Assembly: GCA_949126835.1 (NCBI GenBank)
Contig: OX421500.1
Span: 19,319,167-19,383,166 of the forward strand
DNA length: 64,000 bases
Direction of reading: 5' to 3'
Origin: Anisus vortex
Lineage: Eukaryota > Mollusca > Gastropoda > Planorbidae
Shown: piece after piece, positions 12,261-24,600 of the stretch
How the letters are laid out: each line of letters opens with the position of its first letter
Numbering within the stretch: position 1 is the stretch's first letter
Translations under genes and position numbers: made by a program
The notes under the pieces: model-generated
Database searches by the model: none
What the model was told of the DNA's origin: nothing
The model's input: only the letters and a program-made list of their open reading frames with translations

Positions 12261-12767
12261 ACCATACACACTTGAGACTTTGATCATTGCGCGCTAACTC
12301 ACTTGGAGTGGTGGAGGGTAGGACAAAAGGCGATTATCTTTGTGGTTTTTTTTTCTGTTTTAGCATTAGAAGTTACTGTTTTTTTAGTGGACATTTTTTA
12401 TTACGCCGATTCGGATGACTGCAATGATTTTGACATCTCCGTGTAATGGTCTAGTTTTCTGACATCAAAGTCACGTGGCGATGGTCATTATATGTTTTAA
12501 CTATAATATGGCTACACATTATACTGCGCCCAAACTTCAATCTTGTAATCCCCCTATCCAAAGTCCATTGTATTTAACCAGCGAACAACGATCATAGGAT
12601 ATATAACTACCTTTCTATAATTTATTCGATTGACCTAAATAGGTTTGATTGAAAGACATAGGCCTACTGGGAGTTTAATGGAATGTCACGATTGCTTACC
12701 TAGTATATGAAAGGAAATGTAGGCCTACTATAATAGGTCGTATAGTACCCTCCATTACCCCTCCCAT

Positions 12768-12943
12768 ATGATTCGTTTAGCGTGCCAAGAGCCAAAAAGT
12801 CATCCTGTTCTAGCACTCTCTGTTGTAGAAGAGACTTGAATTGCCTTTTGATGAGTCTTCCGCGTGCCATTGAAAATCACTCTGCGTGCCAAGTCTTGCA
12901 TGCGCGTCAAATGCGTTTCATAGGTTTCCGACCCCTGTTTTAA
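12768..12943 (+). mobile_element. hAT MITE family N1, diverged copy
   Basis: The sequence from about GATTCGTTTAGCGTGCCAAG to TTTCCGACCCCTG parallels the element at 35763-35967 in the same orientation: GCCAAAAAGTCATCCTG, TCTAGCAC, GTCTTCCGCGTGCCATTGAA and a closing GGTTTCCGACCCCTG. The left end is eroded and no clear target duplication remains. Confidence 0.65.
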
Positions 12944-13540
12944 AAGATACTTTACATAGCCGCCCCCCCCCCTCCAAAAACACTTTTCTATGGACAACCA
13001 CGAGGGAATTGACATATGAAAATAGAGTGCAAACCCGGTTTCTAGCCGAGCCTCCTGTTCAATGCATGTCCCCCAGCATGAATTTTTGGGCCAAGGACGT
13101 AGGTCTTCTAACTTCAAGGAACGCGCATGTAGATCTATATACAACACTTTTAAGAAACGCTAATTATTGTATTGTCTGGCTTTCATAAGCTCAATATAAT
13201 GTAGTTAAATTATTCTTTTCAAAGTACTAATATTCAGGTTGAACGTTTTGTTTTCATACATGAGAATTAGGCCAAACTTGCCCTATAGCCTACACGAATT
13301 CATCTGGAAATTTTCGCTAGTGTCTACAGGGCTAAAGATGACCCCATGTAGTGTGTTAAAACAATGTTTTACGATACATTAGCCAATCAGAGCGTGTTTT
13401 ATGTGTGTATGGGTCAGGTTGTTGATGTTTTTCGATTACAACGAATAGGCTACATTTCTTTCTTTTTTTTTTAAGTGAACAGTATTCAGGTGGGTTTTTT
13501 ACGCGAAACAAGACGTGTTGTCCAACTGCAGTTGGGTATT

Positions 13541-13612
13541 GTTTTGCATGCAGTATTTGCAATGTTTTGCATGCAGTATTTGCAATGTTTTGCATGCAGT
13601 ATTTGCAATGTT
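13541..13612. repeat. 23-bp tandem repeat, three copies
   Basis: Three identical 23-bp units follow each other, each containing GCATGCAGTATTTGCAATG. A small palindromic run of TCTAGA words follows at 13613-13633. Confidence 0.9.
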
Positions 13613-13633
13613 GATCTAGAGTCTAGATCTAGA

Positions 13634-14529
13634 CAATATTAACAAATAGAAAAGAATCATTGAACAGCTTGCTATTGAAAGACAACTTATCGTAGAAGTT
13701 TAGCCTACTGCAGATGGTGGCGCAATGTTGATATTATGATGCAGTGGACAGCGAGACGGCTCACTGTAACTACTACGAATCCATAAAGGGCATAAAGTCT
13801 TTTCCAATTTTTTTTTCAATATGATACACTTTTTGGCATGAACATGGAAGATTTTATATTATAAGTTAAGCGTTATATTGTTTAGTTCATAAATATTTTT
13901 TTACAATAGATCCAACATGCATAATTAGTATTAGTATAAAAATATAAACTATAATCGCGTGATTTTATTTATGTGTGCAAAAGCCACTGATTCAAATTTA
14001 TGAGATGCCAAACATAAAAACAACATGATGTTTAGTTGGTGATATTGATTTTCACCTATAAAGGTAGACTATTATAAAATTAGATGGTTCAAAGATGACA
14101 TTAAAAATTAATGAAAAAAGTAAGTCAAGCAAATCTTATATATTGCTAATGATGTAAAATGTAGATACGTTTCTTATGTAATAAATTGAACAAACATAGG
14201 TAAATGTTGAGTGTTTTTATTTACCCGTGTGACTTAAATGAAATGCTAGTAAACCAATATTATGAGATATTAAACATTGAATAACCTGATTTGCTAGTAA
14301 AGTTAATATCAAGTAGTAAGTAAAAGATATTGACAGCATTAGAAAAAAAACATCCTAATTATAGTATAAAAAAGCATTAATTTTAAAAGTAGACTGTTAA
14401 TATATAATATATATTTGTTAAAAATTTATAATTTTAAAAAGTATACATTTTTGCTTAATTAAAGTCATTTTTGTATTAAATAATACAGCTTTTTTTAAAA
14501 TATGTTTTTAATTTTCAATGTTTTTGTTT
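13634..14529. other. AT-rich DNA, nothing identified
   Basis: I see no element ends, exons or RNA genes. A run of AT-rich spacer follows the 23-bp repeat. Confidence 0.45.
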
Positions 14530-15290
14530 CAAGCTTTAGTAGTACCAGTCACCATCACTACAACGATAGAAAGAGGAGACCTACAGAATGACTTGCGTAT
14601 GTTGTAAAGTTTTTGTATGTGGTAATAGATAATTAACATCCATTTAGACAAACTTTAATTTTTGGAAAGAAAAAAAAAGCGGTCAAGTTCTACAACAGAC
14701 GAAAACACAGTTCAAACGGATGTAGTTAGGACCTTTGCAACAACTCAAGTCTCAAGAATTTGTAAAAAAAAAAGGTACATTGCTTTCCTAACTTTTTAAT
14801 TGAAATATTTTTAATAAAGGCTTAATTAAACATAATTATAAATTTAATGTTTTCATTTTTATATGATTCTAATTTAATAGTTTATATTTCAGGCTTTAGT
14901 GGTACCAGTCACCATCTCGAGAGGGACAGGATCAAAGGACCTACAGAAAGACATGTGTATGTTGTGGCGTTTTCGTCTTTGATAATGGAAATTTGACATG
15001 CCTATATTAACACTCTTATAGACATTTTTTAAGTTATAGAAAACAGTTTGAGGTCAAGTTCTACAACAGTTTAAAAGAAAAGTTTAAACAGTTAGAGTTA
15101 GGGCTCTTTCAACAACTCAAGAATTTGTGAAAAAGGTATATTGCTTTTTTCTTAACTTTTTCTTTAAAATAGCTTTTATTAAGGCTTAATTTAAGTTAAA
15201 AATGTATTCAATGTTTTCATTTTTATATGATTCTTATTTAACAGTTTTTATAACAGGCTTTAGTGGTACCAGTCACCATCTCGAGAGGGT
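14530..15290. repeat. ~362-bp tandem repeat, 2.1 copies, exon-like blocks
   Basis: The block GCTTTAGTGGTACCAGTCACC recurs at 14533 (one mismatch), 14893 and 15257, giving a period of about 362 bp. A second conserved block (GGTCAAGTTCTACAACAG to CAAGAATTTGTGAAAAAGG) occurs once per unit. Both blocks are bounded by splice-like signals: TTTCAG or TAACAG before the first, GTATGT after it, and AAGGTATATTG after the second. The blocks are more conserved than the DNA between them. No long frame joins them, so a duplicated exon remnant is a guess. Confidence 0.6.
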
Positions 15291-15769
15291 TAAATTAAAA
15301 ATCAACGTCAACAATCTTTAATGATAATTAATATATAAACTTTGGCATCATCAATTTTAATTTAAATGTGATTATGATGAACTTATTATTAAATAAATTA
15401 CATCAGATTTATGCTAATTTATAAGAACCTGTTTAAGTTTTATTATTTCAAACTTAAACATTAAGATATAGTTGGCCTGCAAAACATTCTTATTTCCAAA
15501 AAAGGCATGTGCTAGAAATGAGATTTTAAAAGTAAAATAGACTAAAATTGTAACGTGTAATTAAAATATCCAATGGGAATCGGATATACAGACAAATGCA
15601 TATGAAAATATAAATAATGATTTTATTGTATAAATGCACATTAACAAAATGAACTAATTTTATTGGGTACAAATTTCTAGTAAAAAACTAAATTAAAAAA
15701 TGTATGTTTTTTACAAACAATAGTGACATCTCAAGCTATTACAATGCTTATATAAACATAAGGATTAAA

Positions 15770-15970
15770 ACACTTTTCTTATCCCATATTTACGAACAAC
15801 TGCACATGTTCTTTCTTCCAGAGAGCCTAAACAAACCAAGAAAACCAGTAATTTAACATCATTTAAAACACTAATCAAAATGAAAGACTAGACGCGAACA
15901 CTGATCAGAGTAGGACGCAATTATCTTCTTTATAGAAAGAGCGTCTGTAACATAGGCCTACATGATAAGC
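15770..15970 (+). mobile_element. 3' end of the CR1/L2-like LINE
   Basis: Plus-strand similarity to 20680-20870 of the LINE: AACAAACCAAGAAAACCAGT, TAACATCATTTAAA, GACTAGAC and AGGACGCAATTATCTTCTTT. It ends near the terminal ATAAG repeat (GATAAGC at 15963). It is a 5'-truncated copy. Confidence 0.85.
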
Positions 15971-17379
15971 ACAAACATTTAAATCGTGATCATTATCACT
16001 AGTTTTCTTTTTTTGTTTGTTTTAACTTAGCATTACAATTTGACATAGCATGGGGGATGTTGCACTGAAGACAATTACTGTTAAATTGTAAACTAACATA
16101 ACATTGATTTAAGGAAATATGAATGTTTCAAACAGCACACCTAATCTATGATATGACATTAGGTTTATTAAGTCTTGAGACAAAATTATCAGGAGTGCCC
16201 TTCAAGCTGCACCCACTCATTAAAACCCTCAACTTTGACCTTTTTTAATGCTTATTGTCAAAATATGGCTAGATAATATGGAAATAATTTGTAAAAAATC
16301 CAAAAGATGGTGGTTTGAATGGATCGTTAGCTGGTGAGTGGATAAATTGGATATTCATAAATAAGCATAACGTTTTAAGTTAAAAGAGAGGCTGAGCTCA
16401 TATGAAAAACGATCAACTGAATGAATGAATATCTTCCCAACTACCGGGTAAATATGTCTATGTAAAACGTAAATTAAATTAACATGTGAAAGCAGGGGAC
16501 TTGACTGCTCTATTTCACAAGGTTAAAAATATTGCTGGAGTTGTCATTCTTATTTCACCAATTACATTAATTGCAAATCTATTAAACAGATAGGATATTT
16601 TTATAATGACGAATTAAATTAAAATATTTAATTATTAATTTTGTTTGTTCTCGTGATATGTTATATTATGGAATTTTATAAACCTAAAACTTTTTTGACA
16701 CATATAAACAACCTAAGGTACCAGCGCATTTTGGTATTGAAACTTTAACATCAACTTTTTCTCTAGTTTAATACTAGTCTACTAGTTGTTAGACAAAATA
16801 AACATAAATATTAATGTAGGCTTACACCGATAAGGCATTTTTTTTCTTAGTTCACATTAACATGGGCCTTTACTTGTATTGATTAAATGAATTACTCCCG
16901 TTTAGTCCATAAAACAGCTGGTGGATAACGTCTGATTAAATCAGTGCACTCACATTATTTAAGACTTTCAGATATACGTCACACCCTAGCTCTGTTTTGA
17001 GCTCTTTGTTTGGCTCAGCGTGTTTAGCTCTGTGTTTAGGACTTCTTTTAGTCACGTCAACATTTTTCAGGCGATACACCCCCCCCCCCCCCCACCTTTG
17101 TCAACAAATGTCAAACCCGCCCCTCCCCAATAACATTATGTCAACAAGTTGTGTCTTTCCCTCCATCCCATATTAAGTAACGCAGTGTTAACGAAATAGA
17201 AGGGAGGGTTAGAGTTAGCACTGCCTGGTTTATCTCCAGTCTTTTATTTTTAGAAATATGTTATATAATGTTAACCTGTTTGTTTTCCTCAGTAAGTTAG
17301 ACATGTCTGTTAGATTATTTCAATGAGAAAATAAACGTGTGAAATTATTGAGCATCATTATTAATTCAGCACAATGGCC
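15971..17379. other. AT-rich spacer, no gene seen
   Basis: No exon or element boundary was recognised. A C tract occurs at 17079-17093. Confidence 0.45.
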
Positions 17380-18105
17380 GGGAAAGGTATAAATAATGTT
17401 TTATCAGTACGATGGTCAAAAAATGTTTAAGTAAATTTTATCAGAACAATGGCGATAAATGTTTAAGTAATGTTTTATCAGCACTATTATTGAAATGTGT
17501 TAAAGAAATGTTTTGTCAACACACTAGTCAAGATGTCTTTAAGTAATGTTTTATTAGCACAATGATTCAAAAGTGTTAAATAATATATTATCAGCACAAT
17601 GGTTCATATTTGATTAACTTATGTTTTATTAGAAAAATGGTAGAGATGTCTTTAAGTAATGTTTTATTAGCACAATGGTCCAGAAGTGTTTAAGTAACAT
17701 TTTATCAACACAATGGTCCATAAATGATTAAGTAATTTTTTATCAGCACAATGGTCCAGAAGTGCTTATGCAATGTTTATTAGCACAATGATTGGGATGT
17801 ATTTAAGTAATGTTTTATCAGTACAATGACAATGGTCAAGAAATGTTTTAGTATAGTTTTATCAGTACAATGGTCGTGATGTTTTTAAGTGATGTCTTAT
17901 TAGCATTATGGTCCAGAAGTGTTTAAATAACATTTTATCAACACAATGGTCCAGATATGTATAAATAAAGTTTTATTAGCACAATGATTGAGATGTATTT
18001 AAGTAATGTTTTTCAGCACTATTATTGAAATGTGTTAAAGAAATGTTTTATCAGCACAATAGTCGAGATGTGATTAAGTAAGGTTTATCACCATAATTGT
18101 CGAGA
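17380..18105. repeat. degenerate 38-bp minisatellite, about 19 units
   Basis: The core AAGTAATGTTTTATCAGCAC followed by AATGGTCCAGAAGTGTTT repeats with a typical period of 38 bp and scattered length changes. Neighbouring units differ at several positions, so the array is old and not homogenised. Confidence 0.85.
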
Positions 18106-18114
18106 TGTGGGTTA

Positions 18115-18240
18115 GATTACAACATAAAACTAAGTTCATTCATTATAAAAAAGAAAAAAACCATATAAGCTTAAACCTGAGCGTGAAACATGATCCAAAA
18201 CTCTCTCTAACATTTTCAAATCATAATTAAAATAAAATAG
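18115..18240 (+). mobile_element. upstream piece of a jockey-like LINE relic
   Basis: This stretch resembles 42690-42790, which lies just after the reverse transcriptase relic there (shared TAAAACTAA, CTTATAAA, ATCCAAAA.CTCTCT and ATTAAAATAAAA). The matching downstream piece appears at 20885-21300. The two pieces look like one older element split by insertion of the LINE at 18241-20884. The match is by eye and diverged. Confidence 0.4.
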
Positions 18241-18370
18241 CTTTCAAAAAATCACTGCATAGGAAGCAGAGATAAATACTCTAAGATTAATATACAAAGG
18301 AAGTAGACCTAATTCAAAACCACTAATTGTAGGCAGTGTTTATAGACCACCAAGCTCAACATCAGAGTAC

Positions 18371-19480
18371 ATGACTGTTTTATGTAATCAGCTGACAAGT
18401 ATTGAAACTAAATATAAAAATGCTATAATTTGGATAATGGGAGACTTCAACCTCCCTGATATAAATTGGAATAGCTACTCTATAGAAAAACACCAAAACA
18501 TAAAAGAAATTAATGATATGTTTATCAATACCATCCAAAATCTAAACTTAGATCAAATTAATAAAAAACCAACAAGAAACCATAATATACTAGATTTATT
18601 CTTAACTAACAGACCAGGACTAGTAGTAGATTATGAAATAATTCCTGGACTTTCAGATCATGATATTGTCAGAGTAAATAACAAAATAAAAACCCAAATA
18701 AACAAGAAACCTAAAAGAATAATTTACCTCTGGAATAAATGTAACACAACAGAACTACATCGAGCAGCAATAAAATTCCAAACCAATTTTCTTACTAAAT
18801 ACAATATAAATAGTCCAGTTGAAGATATTTGTCAATTCATAAAAACAAACTTAAAAGCAATAATGGCTGATTCTGTGCCAACAAAACAAACATCAAATAA
18901 AATTAACAAATGTTGGTTTAACACTAAACTAAAGAAAATGTGTAAACAAAAAGAAAATCTATTAAAAAAGTTTAAGGCAACCAATTCAATTAGACTACAT
19001 AAAAAATACCTAAAAATTAAACATTTAACTCAGAAACTAAGCAGACAGCTGCAAAATGAATATGTAAACAATGTAATTTCTAAAGATAATAATAAAAACT
19101 TATGGTCCTACATTAAATCAAGAAAAATGGACACTACAGGCATAGCTCCACTAAAAGGCCAAAACAATGAAACTTATAATGATAATGAAACCAAAGCTAA
19201 TATCCTTAACACACACTTTGCTTCATCTTTTTCAAATCCAGGTGACAAAGAAATCTTCATAAATTTAAACAAACTAGAAGAGATAGGACATATAAATGTA
19301 GATGAAAAAGGCATTAAACAACTCCTAACCAACTTAAAAGCAAACAAAGCTTCTGGTCCAGATGAAATACCAGCAAGACTGCTTAAAGAACTAACCAATG
19401 AAATATCTCCAATCTTTAAAATACTTTTTTCAGGCCTCTCTAAACCAGGGCAAAGTGCCCAGAGATTGGAAATCAGCTAA
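18371..19480 (+). pseudogene. LINE endonuclease and N-terminal reverse transcriptase region
   Basis: This 369-codon frame belongs to the LINE. It contains the endonuclease motifs GDFNLPDINW (about residues 25-34) and SDHDIVRV (about 95-102), the latter holding the catalytic Asp-His pair. The same frame is open upstream of the ATG (IVGSVYRPPS), so this Met is internal and not the original start. A basic linker follows, then the reverse transcriptase lead-in NKASGPDEIPARLL near residue 330. The last ~17 residues are out of frame: the continuation (VPRDWKSANVTPLFKKG) is in the frame of 19398-20093, so a one-base slip near 19430 has broken the protein. Confidence 0.9.
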
Positions 19481-20093
19481 TGTAACCCCCCTTTTCAAAA
19501 AAGGAGATAAATCTGACCCCGGTAATTATAGACCTGTTTCTCTAACCAGCATAATATGTAAATTACTTGAACATATAATATATAGTAATAGTAGTATAGT
19601 AAATCATCTAGACAAACTTCATGCACTGTGCCCACACCAACATGGCTTCAGGAAAAAAAGATCATGTGAGACTCAATTAATAGGCTTAATAGGTGACTTG
19701 TCTAAGGGATTAGATAATAACAACCAAATTGATGCTATATTACTAGATTTTTCAAAAGCATTTGATAAAGTTCATCATTCTAGTCTACTAAAAAAACGTA
19801 AATATTTTGGCATCTCTGGTCCCTTACATCAGTGGATTCAGGACTTTCTTATAGGCAGAGAACAAACAGTGATAATAAATGGCTCTAAGTCATCACCAAT
19901 AACTGTAAACTCAGGAGTTCCACAAGGAACTGTTCTAGGACCCCTACTATTTCTAATTTATATTAATGATCTGCCAAATTGCATCAACACAGGAACAAAA
20001 GTAAGATTATTTGCCGATGATTGCATAATTTATAGAATAAAAAAGACAGGAAAAGATAGTGAACGTCTACAAAAAGACCTAGATGAACTATAA
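19398..20093 (+). pseudogene. LINE reverse transcriptase core
   Basis: The frame encodes the palm and fingers of a non-LTR reverse transcriptase: GNYRPVSLTSIICKLLE, HGFRKKRSCETQL, motif A ILLDFSKAFDKVHH, motif B SGVPQGTVLGPLLFLIYIND and motif C RLFADDCIIYR with both catalytic aspartates. It ends at a stop at 20091-20093. Related sequence then continues in other frames to about 20630, where AKYLGVIINDKL and PILEYAAPVWDPST are readable, the usual C-terminal part of jockey/CR1-type proteins. The enzyme would reverse-transcribe its own RNA at a nicked target, but the frameshifts make this copy dead. Confidence 0.92.
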
Positions 20094-20884
20094 AAACGGG
20101 AATCAAACTGGAGTATGTCTTTTCACCCAGAAAAATGCCAACTAATAAGGGTATCCAAGAAAAAAGAAACAAATAATAGCAAACTACTTCATTCATGGTA
20201 AAGAACTAACTCAAACTAGCAATGCTAAGTATCTAGGAGTAATAATAAATGATAAGTTACCTTGGAACGTTCATATTGATGAAGTAATTAAAAAATCAAA
20301 CAAAACATTAGGATTCATAAAAGGAACTTTTACAAATGTAATAAGAACATAAAACTAAAATGCTATCTCACATTAGTTAGGCCTATACTAGAATATGCAG
20401 CACCTGTATGGGACCCATCAACTAAAGAAAACATTAAAAAATTAGAACAAATTCAAAAAAGAGCTGCAAGGTTCATAACTAGCGAATATTTCCAATTAAC
20501 AAGAGTAACGCCATTAGTCAAATCATTAAACCTAGAAACACTAGAAGACAGAAGGCCAAAGAGTAAAGTAGTAATAATACATAAGGCATTAAACTCTAAT
20601 TTAGAAATAGGGCCTACAACTCAATGACAACCTGTTGCAAAGCTCAGATAAACTTTCTTTGTCCCTTATGCGAGAACAAATGCATATAAGTACTCTTTCT
20701 TCCCGAGTGGCATTCGGGCATGGAATGGATTGCCTGAACAAACCAGGAAAACCAGTAACTTAACATCATTTAAAGCATTTATAAAAATACAAGACTAGAC
20801 TCGGACCACGGATGAGCGAAGGACGCAATAATCTTCTTTATAGAAGGAGCGTTTGTAATGTATAAGATAAGATAAGATAAAGGA

Positions 20885-21365
20885 TATATAGATACGTCCT
20901 AGAATACTGCCTGCCCCTACAAAAAAGATTCAATCATGCCCCTTAAAATACACTAGACGCAATACAGAATCAAACCATGCGCCCTATCCGGGAAAGTATA
21001 TGGGATCAATACCCACAGAAATCTGCGAACTCAAACATTGAACCACTGAAGCTAAGAATAGACAGCCTAGGGCAACATTATAAACAGACGATAAGTACAA
21101 AAGATTAGAAAACAACCATGCAAACAACAGGCTTGAGCAAAAACAGGAAAGCCTTATAAATGAAACAAAAGACCTTAACACAAAGAGAAGACAAATTAGA
21201 ACAAAAACATCAACTCCACCAACACAGAGAAGCAATTACAAGACATAAGCATTTACCACCTGAAGTAAGACAAAAGCAACCAATAATCAATACCTAATTA
21301 AACAAACACAAGCCTAAAAAAAGCATCAAACACATTAGGTAATAAAAAGTTACACAGAAACAGCA
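20885..21365 (+). mobile_element. downstream piece of the jockey-like LINE relic
   Basis: The plus strand contains VLEYCLPL, then DAIQNQTMRPI, decayed forms of the C-terminal LINE motifs VLEYGxPxW and LxxIQNxALRxI. It begins immediately after the GATAA repeat of the nested LINE, which fits an older element interrupted by the younger one. No open frame is retained. The last part, to 21365, is unassigned AT/CA-rich DNA just before the amine oxidase promoter. Confidence 0.55.
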
Positions 21366-21399
21366 GCCCACATCTTTACAGCAGTGGTTGTAGATCTAT

Positions 21400-21483
21400 A
21401 TATATATATATATAAAGCCATCCTTTGTACCATACCATTGTCTTATACTAGAAGACGTCTGCGTCTTCAAAAGTATACTTGAG
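21400..21483 (+). promoter_or_regulatory. AOC: core promoter and non-coding exon 1 of copy A
   Basis: A TA-repeat runs into TATAAA at 21411-21416. About 25-30 bases downstream begins a block (CCATTGTCTTATACTAGAAG and onward) that is almost identical in the paralogue at 46901-46948 and ends at a matching donor, GAG|GTAAAT (exon end 21483). I infer a TATA-driven start near 21440 and an untranslated first exon. The real start site needs 5' transcript data. Confidence 0.65.
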
Positions 21484-21661
21484 GTAAATTTACTAAATGT
21501 CTATTTTTAGCATTTGTTCTCATTTATTTGTATATTTTTTTTATGGATAAGTTATCTAAGCTTATAATTGATTGGTATATCATCGTTTACAATTTGTTTG
21601 ATTGAAAACAGTAGGATAAACATTTCAGAACATTTTTTTTACGACAGGCAAAAACCTGAGG

Positions 21662-24600
21662 ATGACAGCTCTCTATGTAATATCGTCTGCTTTGCTTGTG
21701 TTAAATATCGCTTTGCTTGGAACAGCGCAAGAAAGTGTCCCGTTCTGTGGGGCCGTGAATCCTAACCGAAACACCATAGACTTGACAGAGCCTGCAAATC
21801 CTGGGCCCTTTCATGATTTAACTGTTGGAGAAATGAAAGAGGTAACTGTGATGTTTCTTGTTTAAAATGAACAATTATAGTAGTCCAATTGCGTACTAAA
21901 TTGGCGTTCAGCTATAAACAGATGTTTAACATTTTCCTTTCTTCAAACGTTTAACATTCTCTTATCTACAGAGTTAAAAACTCTGCTATCTTCAGACGTT
22001 TAACATTCTCTAGTCTACAGAGTTTAATATTCTGCTATCTACAGACGCTTATCATTCTCCTGGCTAAAGGCATTTAACATGCTTCTATCTACAAAGCTTA
22101 ACATTCTCATATCTACAGACGTTTAACATTTTTCCTGTCTATAGAGGTTAAACATTATCATTGTTACAGAGTTTAACATTATCCTTTCTAAAGACCTGTA
22201 ACATTCACTTATTTACATACGTTTAACATTCTCTTAACTACAGACGATTAACAGTCTTCTGTATACAGACGTTTAACATTAACGTTAATCGGTTTTAATC
22301 TACTGAGCTTAACAATCTATCTCTTTCATACGGACATTTATAATTATCCAATCTACAGACCTTTAACATTTTCTTATCTACATACGTTTAACATTTTCCT
22401 ATCTAAAGACGTTTAATATTACCCTGCCTACAGACAATTAACAATTAACATTCTCCTCCCATTTTTCAGTTACGGCTATTTCTAGAGAATGATCCAGCGA
22501 TCAAGGCAGCCAAATTCGACAGCGAGTCAGTCAACTCGAGTCACATCTATGTGGCGGATCTTTACCCTCCACCGAAGAAATACACCTTGAAATTTCTTGA
22601 CGAAAATGGTTTGTAGAGCTAGGATATATTAAATGCATCAACATGACTGGTTGCTTAAATTACATCATTCAAGATCATGCACACCCGCTTCACGATAGTT
22701 ACATCATATCTAGTCGAAGTGGTCGGCTTTCAATACGGGCAAGAACAGAGAGATTTGGGAAATCTTTAGTTCCACTATCAGTGAGAATCACTATCAGCCA
22801 TGAAATACAATAACTGACTCCTAAATTATACTTTTTCTTGCATGATAAATGTTATGATAGTGTGCGCGAATGTATATTGTGCTTGAGTACAAATTGTTCC
22901 TTTATATTGTTTAAGTACGTTATGCTGAAAGACGGAATGTATTTAATCAAGTCAAATTTCCATTTATTTGGATCAATAAAGTAATCTTATCTTTTCTTAA
23001 AACGTATAAGCTTAATTAGTTTTAACTTTTCCCTCACTCTGAACGTAATTTGCATTTAAATTAAAAAAGCGGTAAACATAGTATTTTAATAGTTTGTTTC
23101 TTTGATTATATTTTAGCTGCTGTTGATATATTATGATAGTTTAAACAAGCGTAAGCAGCCTGACAACATGGCTGTTGTTTATAATTAGTATCTATATATA
23201 ACATGAAAAAATGTTTGACACTTATTGTTTACATCTTAGATTCAATACCAATTGAGACAAAAACAATAACTATGATATATGCTTTTAATTTGAAATTTCA
23301 CAATTATTTTGGGTTAGGGTTAGGGTTCTATAAGAAAAAACTTAGAATCATCTCCATCCTCAGGTCCTCAGCCAACAAGACTGGCAAGAGTGATGATGTT
23401 CCGAGGGGATAAGAAACCACCTGTACTAGAAGAATATTCTTGCGGTCCGTTGCCGAACATCACAAAATGTAAACTAATGAAACTTCCAGGACGCCGGAAT
23501 CCCGCCGAATTCTCTTTAAGGTAAGTTATCCTGTATTTTATCACTAATTGTTTCCGATTTATCATAATGTACCAACAAACACACAAACAAAAAGAAAGAA
23601 ATGTAAATATATATGCCTGGTTTTGTAAAGGAAAAAAACGAAGCTTATGTTATTTTAAAATGTTGCATTTATTACTCATGAATTTTGTTGTTATATCTTA
23701 GACTATAATATACATGGACCGCTTGCTTTAAAATTTCTGCTATATGATGACTTCAAACACTGATTTTCGGAATTCCTGATTATAAAAAACGTAATTGCTA
23801 TACAGGAAATAAAGTTATTGATATACAAGCTCCGTTTTTATTTAATCGCTATGATTTTCTCAATGAAAAATTAAAATCGAAAGTTGTACAGAGCGGAAAC
23901 ATTTATATATCAGTGTTGTGTGCGCACGGAAAAAGAACATAAGCTCTAAAAATAGAGCAGGAGGTCCATCTTATTATAGGCAATGATAATAGGATTAATA
24001 GGCCTACAAGTATTCATTTAAAGTCGAAAAAATGCGATTTAGTAAAACGGAACTTGTATGACAATTACTTTATTTAGAATCGGGAATTGCAAAAAAAGGA
24101 GATAATAGCATACAAAACTAAAGCAAGCGGTCCATGTATATTATAGTCTATGATTATATGTTGCATCTTTGTAATAAATTATTTAAAAAATTCATCACTT
24201 TCTCAACTCCCCCAATTGTTATCTGCAAGGCATTGCTGAAACTTTATACTCAACTTGATGTTGAAGTGTAAGGCTTTTCTTTATTGTTTGTGTTTGTAAA
24301 CATGCACACTGAGATGCACTGTTCAGTGAGGCATGATGGTCTAGCTGCATCGCATAAACATGATCTTATGTATAGGTCCAGGTGAAAATGATTTGGGTAG
24401 TTTACTGGTGTGAAGGGAGACTAATTTTGAAAACTCCATGATATGGCTAAAGAAACAGTTAATGGGAATTGTGTCCTGAACACAAACTTCCATCTTACCC
24501 GCAAATGTTTATTCATAATTTTTAAAAGGACCAAGATGGTATCAGGATAGTTACTCGCCACAAAGCATTTGTTTAAAGCAATGCTAATATCAAGTAATAT

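Larger units (their letters stand above)
18241..20884 (+). mobile_element. CR1/L2-like LINE, 5'-truncated, frameshifted
   Basis: The element carries an apurinic-type endonuclease C-terminal half, a reverse transcriptase, a LINE C-terminal domain and a 3' end made of GATAA repeats (about 20864-20880). The endonuclease N-terminus is missing, as expected from 5' truncation. The reading frame is broken at about 19430 (next to a T run), at 20093 and again before 20200, so the copy is inactive. Fragments of the same family lie at 7646-8880, 11170-11460, 15770-15970, 25338-25440 and 25715-25800. The architecture and short-repeat 3' terminus fit the CR1/L2/jockey group; the clade needs a phylogeny. 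Confidence 0.9.

Noticed and set aside
12800..13188. Overlapping 100-115 codon frames on both strands
   Set aside because: They overlap a hAT MITE and a C tract, show no domain or splice context, and look like chance frames in GC-richer DNA.
23311..23327. TTAGGG-like run (GGGTTAGGGTTAGGGTT)
   Set aside because: Fewer than three units inside an intron; too short to call an interstitial telomere.
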